DNA of 64,000 nucleotides. It comes from UBA1368 sp964563125 (GTDB taxonomy: Bacteria > Bacillota > Syntrophomonadia > Syntrophomonadales > Syntrophomonadaceae). The DNA lies in the NCBI GenBank assembly GCA_964563125.1, contig CAZLVY010000002.1, positions 1 through 64,000 of the forward strand, written 5' to 3'. Positions 34,590 through 43,875 of this stretch are shown piece by piece. Positions within the stretch are counted from its first letter, which is position 1, and each line of letters begins with the position of its first letter. The notes beneath the pieces were generated by a model that had not been told where the DNA came from, made no database searches, and was given only the letters and a program-made list of their open reading frames with translations. A program made the translations under genes and the position numbers.

Positions 34590-35021
34590 ATGTTCTTTAA
34601 TAAAGTATTGGTTGCTGTTGATGATTCTGAACAGTCAGCCCGGGCCGTTGAAATGGTAATTAGAATGGCTAAGGCTTCTTTGCTGAGTTCAATAGTATTG
34701 GTAAATGTATACGATAGTGGCAGCGTTGATTTTACTAAAATGCGCAGTGTAGACAAACTGGATGCAATAAAAGCCGCTTCAATGACGCTGTTGAAAAAAT
34801 ATGAAGCCCAATTAAACGACCACGGCATGCATTGTCAGATAACAAAGCGGACTGGAGGGGATGCGTCTTCCGTGATTATTGATATGGCTGAAGAAGATAA
34901 GGAATTCGATCTTATTATCATGGGCAGCCGCAAGCTTAATAAACTTAAGGAATTGACCCTGGGCAGTGTTTCCGATAAAGTCACCAGGCTAGTCAGCATA
35001 CCGGTTCTGATAATTAAATAA
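34590..35021 (+). CDS. Universal stress protein, UspA family
   Basis: 143 aa. KVLVAVDDSEQSARAVEMVI at the start and LIIMGSRKLNKLKELTLGSVSDKVTRLVSIPVLIIK at the end are typical. The ATP-binding pattern G-2x-G-9x-G(S) appears as GSRK-9x-GS, so the second glycine is a lysine and ATP binding is uncertain. Start ATG after TTGGAGGTTGAAAGTGG. Cytoplasmic; role in stress survival inferred from the family. Confidence 0.9.
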   Translation: MFFNKVLVAVDDSEQSARAVEMVIRMAKASLLSSIVLVNVYDSGSVDFTKMRSVDKLDAIKAASMTLLKKYEAQLNDHGMHCQITKRTGGDASSVIIDMAEEDKEFDLIIMGSRKLNKLKELTLGSVSDKVTRLVSIPVLIIK

Positions 35022-35059
35022 GCTTTATAACCAAGGCCGGCTTATACCGGCCCCAGACC

Positions 35060-35198
35060 GTCAAAAAAGGCTAATAGCTGCGTTAATTCGGAAGTCCCGT
35101 TCAATCGGCGTACCTCATGTACGCCTCAATCACAGCCCTTCCGATTGTCTTGCTCTTAACCTTTTTTGCTCGCTCTGTCAGGATGTATACTTTTTGAC
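35060..35198. repeat. Long imperfect inverted repeat (MITE-like)
   Basis: GTCAAAAA at both ends; centre GGCGTAC-CTCAT-GTACGCC is a perfect 7-bp palindrome. The arms match over much of ~50 bp (AAAAAAGG.TAA.AGC, CGGAAG, GATTG). It lies between two hairpins (35035-35052 and the terminator at 35203) and contains no gene. Confidence 0.6.
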
Positions 35199-35202
35199 AC
35201 AC

Positions 35203-35237
35203 TGAGGTCGGCTTCATGGCGGACCTTTTCTTTTTTC
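35203..35237 (+). terminator. Terminator before rqcH
   Basis: AGGTC and GACCT arms with GGC/GCG inner pairs, followed by TTTTCTTTTTT. It would end the universal stress protein transcript. Confidence 0.7.
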
Positions 35238-35325
35238 CTGCCTATAATTTATTTCTAATAATCAGGTTTGTATTACTTTGATCATAATGATATATTCAGT
35301 TCATATGACGAAGGAGGAATGGCTT

Positions 35326-37089
35326 GTGCCTTTTGACGGCTTAACCATAAGGGCAGTTTCAGATGAATTAAATAATACTCTGCTAAATGCCCGTATTGAT
35401 AAAATATTTCAGCCTGAAAAAGATGAAATAGTCTTTTTAATCAGGCAGACAGGTACAGGCAATAATTGCCGTTTATTAATATCTGCTAATGCCACCTGGT
35501 CCAGAATTCATTTGGATGATAATAAAAAATCCAACCCATCTAATCCTCCCAGTTTTTGCATGCTGCTCCGTAAATATCTGGAAGGCGGGAAAATAAAAGA
35601 GATCAAGCAGCTGGATTTTGAGCGGATGGTTCATATTACAATAGAAGCCCTGGATGATTTTCGGGAGTGGAAAGAGAAAATATTAATTTGCGAATTTATG
35701 GGGCGTCATGCCAATATTATTCTGGTTAATCCGGCTAATGATGCAATAATTGATGCGATTCACAGGTACAGCAGTGATGTAAGGGATGTTACGCCTGGTA
35801 AACCGTATGTTAAACCACCTGAACAAGGCAAACTCAATCCCCTGGTTACTTCAGTGGAAGAATTCAGTGAAAGGTTATGGTCTCTGGAAAAAGACAGCCA
35901 ACTGGGAACTGCATTATTTAATATATTTTCCGGTATCAGTCCGGTTGCCTCTAAAGATATTTGTTTTGCAGCCGGGTTTGATCCATTACTTCCCACTGAG
36001 CAATGCGGCATATACGAGCTTGAGTCCCTTTTTGATTTTTTCCAAAAGCGCCTGCAGGAATTAACTCAAGGGTTAAATGAACCGACTTTTATTTATAAAA
36101 AAGAGCAATTATCTGATTACTCCCCTTTTAATCTTCTGCAGCAGCAGCAGCCTGAGGCTCCTTTATCCATGAATCAAGTTTGCAGTACTTTTTACAGTAC
36201 TAAATGGCAGGCTTTGCGTCTGGAATCATTTCGTGTTAAATACCAGCGGCTTATTAAAGAAATATTGGACAAAGCCAACAAGAAAAGATTTCACCAGGAA
36301 GGCGATTTGGGCAGTGCTTATAAAAATGAAAAATACAAAGTTTGGGGAGAACTCTTGACCTCCTATGCTCACACGATTTCCAAAGGGGAAACTGAGGTGG
36401 TTCTTACTAACTTTTATACTGATTTACCGGAAAAGATTGAACTGGATGTACGCTATACACCGATACAAAATGCGCAAAAGTATTTCAAAATTTATAATAA
36501 AAGCCGTCGGGCTATTTTAATTCTGGAAAAGCTGCTTAAACAAAACGCACTTGAAATTGAGTATCTGGAATCAACCAATCTGGCACTAACGCAGGCTGAA
36601 TCTTTAATGGAACTGGATGAAATAGTTGAGGAATTGGAAAAGGAAGGCTACATAAAAAAGGCCAAAGGCCGCAAAGCAGTTATTAAAGAAAAAAGTATGC
36701 CGCATAAATACATTTCCAGTGACGGCTTTGAATTGTTGGTAGGACGAAACAACCGGCAGAATGATCTGCTTACCCTCAAACAGTCTGACCGGGATGATCT
36801 GTGGTTTCATACCAAAAATATTCCCGGTGCCCATGTTATAGTGCGCTTAAATAAAAATATCAAATCAATCGATGCAGTGCCTGATAAAACTATAGAAGAA
36901 GCAGCAGCTTTAGCGGCCTATTATAGTAAAGCCCGGTTATCTGATAAGGTACCGGTTGACTATACTTTCCGCTTCAATGTAAAAAAACCGGGTGGTGCCA
37001 AACCGGGTATGGTAATTTACGATAATTACTGGACTATCATGGCTAATCCCCAGGCTCATTCAAATATAGGAGGAGTATCAGATGTATAA
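35326..37089 (+). CDS. rqcH: NFACT protein RqcH (ribosome quality control)
   Basis: 587 aa from GTG 35326 behind GAAGGAGG at eight bases; the open frame extends 48 bp further. Domains: NFACT-N (PFDGLTIRAVSDEL, NPSNPPSFCMLLRKYLEGG), helix-hairpin-helix and coiled coils in the middle, and NFACT-R at the C-terminus (DLWFHTKNIPGAHVIV, FNVKKPGGAKPGMVIYDNYWTI). RqcH binds stalled 50S-peptidyl-tRNA and adds C-terminal alanine tails. The Asp-Arg pair noted in Rqc2-type proteins reads Glu-Arg here (DFERMV, residues ~99-100). Its end overlaps the next gene by 8 bp. Confidence 0.93.
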   Translation: MPFDGLTIRAVSDELNNTLLNARIDKIFQPEKDEIVFLIRQTGTGNNCRLLISANATWSRIHLDDNKKSNPSNPPSFCMLLRKYLEGGKIKEIKQLDFERMVHITIEALDDFREWKEKILICEFMGRHANIILVNPANDAIIDAIHRYSSDVRDVTPGKPYVKPPEQGKLNPLVTSVEEFSERLWSLEKDSQLGTALFNIFSGISPVASKDICFAAGFDPLLPTEQCGIYELESLFDFFQKRLQELTQGLNEPTFIYKKEQLSDYSPFNLLQQQQPEAPLSMNQVCSTFYSTKWQALRLESFRVKYQRLIKEILDKANKKRFHQEGDLGSAYKNEKYKVWGELLTSYAHTISKGETEVVLTNFYTDLPEKIELDVRYTPIQNAQKYFKIYNKSRRAILILEKLLKQNALEIEYLESTNLALTQAESLMELDEIVEELEKEGYIKKAKGRKAVIKEKSMPHKYISSDGFELLVGRNNRQNDLLTLKQSDRDDLWFHTKNIPGAHVIVRLNKNIKSIDAVPDKTIEEAAALAAYYSKARLSDKVPVDYTFRFNVKKPGGAKPGMVIYDNYWTIMANPQAHSNIGGVSDV

Positions 37090-38929
37090 ACCGGAAAACT
37101 TTAACAGCAAAATTATAAATATAAAGAAATTTATATCACTTATTAAACCGGGCGACAGGATTTTTCTCAGCAGCGGCCCAGCCGTGCCGGCATTTGCCGC
37201 CAATTTAATTAAAACATCTGAAAGATTAATGTATTACGATCTTGAGATAATTCAAATCTTCTCTACTGGCTATTATTTTACAGATAAATCGCCTTATAAT
37301 CGAACTTATCGTTATAAAACCTTCCGAAGCGGTGAAACTGCGGTTGAAGATGCGTCTAGTGGAATAAAAGATTATTTTCCCGCCAATATATTGGAGATAC
37401 CATATATATTCGCTACCAGAGCAATAGATATTGATGTGGCTGTAATAACTACATCCCCGCCGGACAAGAGAGGCTTTATGAGCCTTGGCATTGCCGTCGA
37501 TGTTGTAGACACTGTTATTAAAAATGCTTCCATTGTAATTGCAGAAGTAAATCCCAATATGCCCGTCACTTATGGAGATACCCTGATCCATGTTGATCAG
37601 GTGGATTATGTGATCCAAAGTGAGGAACCTTTACTGGAGAGGGAACGTAAGCCATATGATTTTATTCAGGACAGGATCGGCTGGCAAATAAGCAATCTAA
37701 TTGAAGATGGGTCAACGGTTGTCATGCACGTAGGAAGAATCTTTGACGCCATTGCAGTTCACCTTAAAACCAAGAAAAATCTCGGTATTCTTACTAATGT
37801 AGTATCTGACTGGATAATGGACCTGGTAGATGCCGGGGCGGTGTCATTAGACAAAAAGAGAGAATTCGGCGGGCAGATTTCTACCAGTTACTGTTATGGC
37901 ACCAGAGAACTTTATGATTATGTTGACCAAAATCAGCTGTTCGGATTTTATCCCCTTGCCAAACTGGCAACTCCGCTGTTAATACGGAAACTTTCAAAAC
38001 TAGTAAGCATAATGAATGTGGAAAAGATAGATATTACAGCCGCCAGAGTTCTGGTGTTTGCCGGTGACGATCTTCTTTCCGGCTATGAAAGCAAATTTAA
38101 TTTCGCCGTCGCAGCCGCATATTCGGGGAGCGGAAAAGTAATCTTTGCCCTGAAGTCCATTGACCAAAACTTGCAGAGCAACATCGTCATTTCCCATGAC
38201 AAAGATGCTGACCGCGTCAGGTCAACATTAAGCACGGTCAGGTATGTGGTAACCGAGTACGGTATAGCTTCCCTTTTCGGCAAATCCAATCGTGAAAGAG
38301 CCCTCTCCCTGATAGAGATTGCCCATCCCGATCATCGGGAAGCTCTGTTTGAACAAGCCAAAAAGGCAGGATATCTTTATCCTGACCAGATATACAGGTC
38401 TATAGCTGCGAATTATCCAGCCCAAATTGAAACAGTTAAAACTTTTAAAGACGAGCTGGAGCTTACAATAAGACCTATAAGGGCATCTGATGAAGACATG
38501 ATGAGAAGGCTTTTCTACTCATTCTCTGATCAATCCAAGTATTACAGATATTTTACCAATGTCAGAGTTATGCCGCATGAAAACATGCAGAAATATCTTA
38601 GCGTGGATTATGAAAAAATCATGTCAATAGTGGCAGTCCTGCAACGGGGAAACACCGAGAGAATTGTAGCAGAGGCCAGATACGCCGCATATCCCTCAGG
38701 GGATAATTATGAGATGGCTTTTCTGGTTGATGAGGAATTCCAGGGTAAAGGTCTGGCAACTTTTCTGGCTGAATTTCTTATTAAGATTGCCAAAGATAGA
38801 GATATAAAAAAGCTCTCCGCTTTGGTCCTCTCACAGAATTATAAAATGCTTAAGGTTTTTGATAAACTTTCTGTGAAACCTAAGAAGCATTTCGACGGAG
38901 ACACAATTGAACTGGAATTCGATCTGTAG
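37082..38929 (+). CDS. Acetyl-CoA hydrolase/CoA-transferase fused to a GNAT acetyltransferase
   Basis: 615 aa. Residues ~1-440 form a CoA-transferase of the acetyl-CoA hydrolase/4-hydroxybutyrate CoA-transferase family (LSSGPAVPAFAANLI, TTSPPDKRGFMSLG, VHVDQVDYVI-type loop, YGIASLFGKSNRERALSLIEIAHPDHRE). Residues ~455-615 are a GNAT domain (LTIRPIRASDEDMMRRLF, EMAFLVDEEFQGKGLATFLAEFLIKIAKD) with the Q/RxxGxG-type acetyl-CoA loop (EFQGKGLA). ATG 37082 follows TAGGAGGAGTATCAG and overlaps rqcH by 8 bp. Such fusions exist in anaerobes; the substrate and whether the GNAT part acts on the fused enzyme are unknown. Confidence 0.88.
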   Translation: MYKPENFNSKIINIKKFISLIKPGDRIFLSSGPAVPAFAANLIKTSERLMYYDLEIIQIFSTGYYFTDKSPYNRTYRYKTFRSGETAVEDASSGIKDYFPANILEIPYIFATRAIDIDVAVITTSPPDKRGFMSLGIAVDVVDTVIKNASIVIAEVNPNMPVTYGDTLIHVDQVDYVIQSEEPLLERERKPYDFIQDRIGWQISNLIEDGSTVVMHVGRIFDAIAVHLKTKKNLGILTNVVSDWIMDLVDAGAVSLDKKREFGGQISTSYCYGTRELYDYVDQNQLFGFYPLAKLATPLLIRKLSKLVSIMNVEKIDITAARVLVFAGDDLLSGYESKFNFAVAAAYSGSGKVIFALKSIDQNLQSNIVISHDKDADRVRSTLSTVRYVVTEYGIASLFGKSNRERALSLIEIAHPDHREALFEQAKKAGYLYPDQIYRSIAANYPAQIETVKTFKDELELTIRPIRASDEDMMRRLFYSFSDQSKYYRYFTNVRVMPHENMQKYLSVDYEKIMSIVAVLQRGNTERIVAEARYAAYPSGDNYEMAFLVDEEFQGKGLATFLAEFLIKIAKDRDIKKLSALVLSQNYKMLKVFDKLSVKPKKHFDGDTIELEFDL

Positions 38930-38982
38930 AAAATAGTTGAGAATGCACTAAGAATGCTCTATATAATTGCATCATAAACATG

Positions 38983-39020
38983 TAAACGGATATACCTTAT
39001 AAGTATATCCGTTGTTATTT
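38983..39020. terminator. Hairpin between convergent genes
   Basis: AACGGATATAC (38985-38995) and GTATATCCGTT (39003-39013) form a perfect 11-bp stem with TTATTT after it on the plus strand. It lies between the CoA-transferase gene and the ABC permease gene, which converge. Confidence 0.7.
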
Positions 39021-39059
39021 ACATACTTTCCCGTCTACCATCGCCAGTCACCCAGGCCA

Positions 39060-40931
39060 CTACCTTTCCGAGTTTACAATTCGGTCATAAGATTTCACGG
39101 TCATCAGGTAATAGATAAAATAAATCACAGTGAATACGACGATGGTTACGATAGTTGATACCACCAGATTGGTGACCAGCAGATCAGCTAAAGCCATCAG
39201 GGCGGCCCAGCTGTGGGCGATGCCAACTATCAAGGGGAATAGGAACACATAAAGCAGCTGCTTGCTGATGGCAGTGTGTATTTCGCCCCTGCTGAGTCCT
39301 ATGTTGCGCAGGATCTGATAGTTAAGGTTTTCTTTCTGTGCTTCATTTAATTGCCGGAAATAGATGATACTGCCGGTAGCCAGCAGAAATACTAATCCCA
39401 GGAAGCCGCCGATGAACATGAGCATTCCCCGCTGCTCCATGTTACGCATGTATTCCGAGTAGTAAGAATTCCAGCTATAGGCCGGCAGGGTATTTTGCAG
39501 TTCCTCCGTTAAGGCCTGGCTGTTCTTTTGATCAGCCACCATCAGTACCCGCAGAGATCCTGGCTCCTGTGCTTTGGCAAGCTGTTCATAGGCTGCATCA
39601 TTTAACACCAGCGCTCTCCAGGTATTGGAGTTATTGGTCAGCTTGTAGGGCTGTCGGTCGGTGATAAAGAACTCCTGGTGATTCTCTTCATCCAATGCCA
39701 ATGACACCTCTTTATTTACATAGTCTTCCCGAGTGTCATAGTCGGAATAAACGATCACAGCCTCTTGCTGCCCGGTGATATCCACCGTTTCCCAGCCTTT
39801 GATCCGGGCCAGTTCATTATAATCACTCTCTGGAACCACCGAAAAATGAAAACGATCATCGTGTATAATTCCCAGAGCCGGGATAAAGCTGATCTCCGCT
39901 GAATGAAGTAATTGGTTTTGCGGGTATCCAGCCAAAACCTGGTCTACTTTTTGGTCCCGGCTGTCATCATTCCAATACACATAACTGAATGGATTATGGT
40001 GAGCCATTGCTTTGTTGATATCATGATAGATTCCATAACTCATCCCCATGGCCGTCAGAGTGGTAGCACTTAAGATGGCGATGGTCGCCAGGAGCGTGGC
40101 ATTGCTCTTGATCCGGTACAAAAGATTGGAAATACTGATCAGGTTCATGCCCTGGTAGTATCGTTGGGTATTTTTCCTGGATCTTCTGATGACAAATACG
40201 ATAAAAGAGTGGAACAAGCCATAGCTTCCCAAGATTACCAGGGCCAAAACCATGAGGGCATACAGATTAAAGTTATTAAATAAATGAAAGGCCAGAACAT
40301 AACCTGCTGCGATGGCTGCAATCGACACCAGGGCCAGAAGCAGCGAGGCCTTGGGTTCTGTTTCTCCGCTCTGTTCGGCATAGAACAGATCCACCAGTTT
40401 GAAACGGTAAATGAGACTGTAAGCATGCAGTGAAATCACCGTAAAGATCAGTAAAAACACCCCCGCTGTATTGAGTATGGCCTGTGGAGATATGGCGAAA
40501 TTGACCTGTACAAAATGTCCCATCAGCCGGAAGAAAAGCATCACAAAGAGTTTGGAAAACAAACTCCCGACTATAATGCCTACACCGAGTGCAACAACAC
40601 CCATGACCAGATTTTCATAAAAAAGCATCCCGGCTACTTGTTTCTTTTGCAGCCCCAGCAATGAATAGAGGCCGATTTCTTTTTTTCTTTTGCGGGTAAA
40701 AAAAGCATTGGAGTAGCCCATAAAAATAGCTGAAAAAACAGCTGCGCATATAGCACCTAACTTCAACATAAATTTGGTTGTTTCGCCTACCATTTGTGTC
40801 ACCTGTTCGTTATATTGAATGGAGGTAAAAATGTAGAAGACCACAATACTGAAAACCATGGACACAAAGTAGAGAAAGTAGTTTTGCAGATTTTTCTTAA
40901 TATTCCTGGAGGTTATGCTAAATAAAGTCAC
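39060..40931 (-). CDS. BceB-like ABC transporter permease
   Basis: 623 aa from GTG 40931, with GGGAGGTG seven bases upstream and a 14-bp overlap with the ATPase gene; a longer frame overlapping more is unlikely. It has about ten membrane helices with FtsX-like cores at both ends (SITSRNIKKNLQNYFLYFVSM, FFTRKRKKEIGLYSLLGLQKKQV, NLNYQILRNIGLSRGEI) and a large external domain of ~200 residues between helices seven and eight (~310-500). This is the architecture of BceB-type peptide-antibiotic sensing and resistance permeases. Confidence 0.88.
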   Translation of the reverse strand: MTLFSITSRNIKKNLQNYFLYFVSMVFSIVVFYIFTSIQYNEQVTQMVGETTKFMLKLGAICAAVFSAIFMGYSNAFFTRKRKKEIGLYSLLGLQKKQVAGMLFYENLVMGVVALGVGIIVGSLFSKLFVMLFFRLMGHFVQVNFAISPQAILNTAGVFLLIFTVISLHAYSLIYRFKLVDLFYAEQSGETEPKASLLLALVSIAAIAAGYVLAFHLFNNFNLYALMVLALVILGSYGLFHSFIVFVIRRSRKNTQRYYQGMNLISISNLLYRIKSNATLLATIAILSATTLTAMGMSYGIYHDINKAMAHHNPFSYVYWNDDSRDQKVDQVLAGYPQNQLLHSAEISFIPALGIIHDDRFHFSVVPESDYNELARIKGWETVDITGQQEAVIVYSDYDTREDYVNKEVSLALDEENHQEFFITDRQPYKLTNNSNTWRALVLNDAAYEQLAKAQEPGSLRVLMVADQKNSQALTEELQNTLPAYSWNSYYSEYMRNMEQRGMLMFIGGFLGLVFLLATGSIIYFRQLNEAQKENLNYQILRNIGLSRGEIHTAISKQLLYVFLFPLIVGIAHSWAALMALADLLVTNLVVSTIVTIVVFTVIYFIYYLMTVKSYDRIVNSER

Positions 40932-41682
40932 GGTTGTCACCTCCCATAACTGCCAGAACATCCAGTATTTTATGGAAGAATTCTTTGCGTGTGCCACCTT
41001 TTATCAGCTCAGTAAATAAGCTGCCATCTTTTATAAAAACAATCCGCTGGCAGTAACTGGCGGCGAAGGCGTCATGGGTCACCAGCATGATACTGGCGCC
41101 ATACTTTTCATTTAAGTCGCTTAAACACTGCAAAAGTTCGGCAGATGATTTGGAATCCAGAGCCCCGGTAGGCTCATCGGCTAAAATCAGGCTGGGTTTG
41201 TGGATGATAGCCCGGGCTGCGGCAGCACGTTGTTTCTGCCCTCCGGAAACTTCATAAGGGTATTTGTTTAAAATGTCATCGATCCCCAGCATCAGTGCTG
41301 TCTCCAATCCCCGCCTGTCAATTTCAACAGCGTTTACCTTAGCCAGCGCCAGGGGGAGGATAATATTTTCTTTGATGGTCAGGGTATCCAAAAGATTAAA
41401 ATCCTGAAAGATAAACCCCAGTTTATTACGCCGAAAAGAGGCCAGCTGCTCCTCGTTCATTTTGTTAAGGTCGGTTCCATCGATATGTATGCTTCCGCCG
41501 GTTGGACGGTCAATGGTGGCGGCCAGATTAAGCAAGGTGGTTTTCCCTGCCCCCGATGGCCCCATAATGCCGAAAAATTCACCGGCTTTTATATCCAGAT
41601 TGATGTTATCAAGAGCCGGGTAAAGGGCTCCCCGTGATCCGTATACTTTTTTCAGGTTCCTTACCTGTAAGACTGCATTCAT
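40918..41682 (-). CDS. BceA-like ABC transporter ATP-binding subunit
   Basis: 254 aa from ATG 41682 after GGGGAGG. Motifs: Walker A GPSGAGKTTLL, Q-loop FQDFNLL, signature VSGGQKQR, Walker B LILADEPTGALD and switch His in VTHDAF. It is of the MacB/LolD-like group that works with FtsX-type permeases. With the adjoining permease it would form an antimicrobial-peptide detoxification transporter. Confidence 0.92.
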   Translation of the reverse strand: MNAVLQVRNLKKVYGSRGALYPALDNINLDIKAGEFFGIMGPSGAGKTTLLNLAATIDRPTGGSIHIDGTDLNKMNEEQLASFRRNKLGFIFQDFNLLDTLTIKENIILPLALAKVNAVEIDRRGLETALMLGIDDILNKYPYEVSGGQKQRAAAARAIIHKPSLILADEPTGALDSKSSAELLQCLSDLNEKYGASIMLVTHDAFAASYCQRIVFIKDGSLFTELIKGGTRKEFFHKILDVLAVMGGDNRDFI

Positions 41683-41845
41683 TTTCGATTCCTCCCCTGC
41701 CATTTTTCTCGGCATTTGTCATTACTCTTAAAATATTTCTTAATAATTTTCATGATATTTCTTATGGAAATTATCTTCTGTTATTATCATGCCACAGCCG
41801 GATGACAGAATACCATTTGTCACCATTACAAAACGCGGTTGATTC

Positions 41846-41859
41846 TTACATTTTTGTAA
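41846..41859. promoter_or_regulatory. Candidate BceR-type operator
   Basis: TTACA-TTTT-TGTAA is a perfect 5-bp inverted repeat with a 4-bp spacer, the layout described for BceR-like regulators (TNACA-N4-TGTAA). It lies in the 336-bp divergent region between the ABC genes and the response regulator gene, 164 bp from the ATPase start. A GATAAT -10 candidate for the ABC genes follows at about 41785 on the minus strand. Confidence 0.55.
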
Positions 41860-42018
41860 CCCAGAGGATGAACAAATGATCTGGTCCGATAATCAGGGCT
41901 TTCCCGCATCTTTGTAAATCGGTATTATTTTAGCAGCGGGTCAAAAGTAATGATACAATAAATTAAACAACCGGCAGGACTGGAGCGCTGTGGCAACTTT
42001 CAGGAACGAGGGATAGCA

Positions 42019-42693
42019 ATGTTTAAAATTATGATAGTAGAAGATGACCCGAAAATGAGTGAGATCGTTTTGGAAAACATTAATAAATGGGGTTTTGATG
42101 GCTTTGCCCTGTCTGATTTTACCGCAGTTATCAGTGAGTTCATTAAGTTTGAGCCGCATCTGCTTTTACTGGATATTAATCTTCCTGCTTTTGACGGCTT
42201 CTATTGGTGCAGCAAGATCCGGGAAATATCCAAAGTCCCCATCATTTTTATATCGTCCCGGGAAAGCAATATGGACATTATCATGGCTATGAACATGGGC
42301 GGAGACGATTACCTGCCTAAGCCCTTTTCCCTGGAGGTATTAATGGCCAAGATCAACGCCCTCCTGCGCAGGACCTATTCTTATACAGAGCTCGAAGCCA
42401 GTGCTATTGAACATAACAGTGTGATCCTGAACCTGAATGACGCCAACCTGCAATATGACCATCAAAAAGCGGAACTTACCAAAAATGAATACCGAATCGC
42501 CTATATCCTTATGAAAAAAGCCGGCCAGATCGTCAGTCGGGATGAAATAATGCGCGGCCTGTGGGAAGATGAAAGCTTTGTTGATGATAATACTTTGACC
42601 GTCAACATCAACCGCCTGCGCCGTAAACTGGGAGATATCGGCCTCAATGATTTTATCCAGACCAGGAAAGGACAGGGGTATATCATACCATGA
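42019..42693 (+). CDS. Response regulator, OmpR/BceR type
   Basis: 224 aa. Receiver domain with acidic pocket IVEDDPKM, phospho-acceptor Asp in LLLLDINLPAFDG, Thr/Ser in FISSRES and Lys in LPKPFS. The C-terminal winged helix is of OmpR type (LTKNEYRIAYILMKKAGQIVSRDEIM, VDDNTLTVNINRLRRKLGDIG). It should bind the inverted repeat at 41846 and activate the divergent ABC genes. It overlaps the kinase gene by 4 bp. Confidence 0.92.
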   Translation: MFKIMIVEDDPKMSEIVLENINKWGFDGFALSDFTAVISEFIKFEPHLLLLDINLPAFDGFYWCSKIREISKVPIIFISSRESNMDIIMAMNMGGDDYLPKPFSLEVLMAKINALLRRTYSYTELEASAIEHNSVILNLNDANLQYDHQKAELTKNEYRIAYILMKKAGQIVSRDEIMRGLWEDESFVDDNTLTVNINRLRRKLGDIGLNDFIQTRKGQGYIIP

Positions 42694-43721
42694 AAATGAA
42701 AGAATATCTGTCTGACCAGATCAGCCTGTTCATATTTTTTATTTTGCTGATGACCTTCATTACATCCGTTATCTTACTGGATCCGGCCTTTCAAGTGTGG
42801 AAATATAACATACTGTATATCAACCTCATTGCTTTCTTCCTGTTTGGTCTCTATCTTGTGATCACCTATCTGATGAGAAATCAGTATTATACTCAATTAC
42901 GCAGGGCCATTGCTGAGGAAAAATTCAGCCTGAAGGCTTTGCCAGATATCCGCAGCAATGAGCAGCAGATATTTCATCAACTTTTGACCAAAATCCAGGA
43001 AGAGCAAAACGCTAAAATCGAAAAAATCTATGGAGAGAAAAAGGACAACTTCGAATTTATTTCAGCCTGGGTCCATGAAATCAAAATACCCATTGCCGTT
43101 ATCAACCTTTTGATCGAAAACAACCAGGGCAAAGACCGTGATGAACTATTATCCAGTATACAGCAGGAAACCGACCGCATTGACAGATTGGTGGAACAGG
43201 TCCTTTATTATTCCAAGATCGATGATTTTTCAAAAGATTATTTTGTGCAGGAACTGGAGCTGCAAGCCCTGGTAAATCATGTGATAAAAAAACACGCCCC
43301 CACCTTTATTCATAAAGCTATAAGAATTGAAACAGACCGCACTGATATGCAGATAACTTCGGATAAGAAGTGGCTGCTGTTTATACTGGACCAGATCGTT
43401 TCCAACGCCCTTAAATACACGAACCAGGGGGGCAGAATAGAAATTCATGGTGATCAGGATGATCGGGAGAAGAGGCTGATCATTAATGATAATGGTATTG
43501 GTATAAGACCGGAGGATCTCAGCCGGGTTTTCGACCGGGGTTTTACCGGATTTAATGGCAGGGAGTTTTCTAAATCCACTGGCATGGGACTATATCTGGC
43601 CAAAAGACTGGCACGCAAGCTGGGCCATAATCTATCCATTGATTCTGTTTACGGGGAATCTACCCGATTAACCATTCATTTTCCCAAACTTGGCGATTAT
43701 TATCGGCCGATAAATGATTAA
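42690..43721 (+). CDS. Intramembrane-sensing histidine kinase, BceS type
   Basis: 343 aa. Two N-terminal helices (residues ~10-30 and ~36-60) with almost no external loop, which is the hallmark of BceS-like kinases that sense through their partner transporter. The H-box is FISAWVHEIKIPIAVINLL; N-box SNALKYT, G1 DNGIGI and G2 TGMGLYLAKRLA are present. It should phosphorylate the response regulator encoded just upstream. Confidence 0.92.
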   Translation: MKMKEYLSDQISLFIFFILLMTFITSVILLDPAFQVWKYNILYINLIAFFLFGLYLVITYLMRNQYYTQLRRAIAEEKFSLKALPDIRSNEQQIFHQLLTKIQEEQNAKIEKIYGEKKDNFEFISAWVHEIKIPIAVINLLIENNQGKDRDELLSSIQQETDRIDRLVEQVLYYSKIDDFSKDYFVQELELQALVNHVIKKHAPTFIHKAIRIETDRTDMQITSDKKWLLFILDQIVSNALKYTNQGGRIEIHGDQDDREKRLIINDNGIGIRPEDLSRVFDRGFTGFNGREFSKSTGMGLYLAKRLARKLGHNLSIDSVYGESTRLTIHFPKLGDYYRPIND

Positions 43722-43766
43722 AGGATCAAGGAATAGCTAAGAAATTGTCTTTAGGTCATACAACAG

Positions 43767-43808
43767 AAAACACGATGCCGCACATTATCTGTGACATCGT
43801 GTTTATTT
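43767..43808 (+). terminator. Terminator after the histidine kinase gene
   Basis: ACACGATG (43770-43777) and CATCGTGT (43795-43802) pair exactly and are followed by TTATTTTG. Confidence 0.75.
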
Positions 43809-43875
43809 TGCCTCGCCATATGATTTGCTTGTTTACCTGTGAGAATATGTCAGTTTACATCCTCACTCTAATTTA

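Noticed and set aside
34590..35021. Loss of ATP binding in the universal stress protein (GSRK for GxxG)
   Set aside because: UspA proteins with imperfect motifs are common, so a single change is weak evidence.
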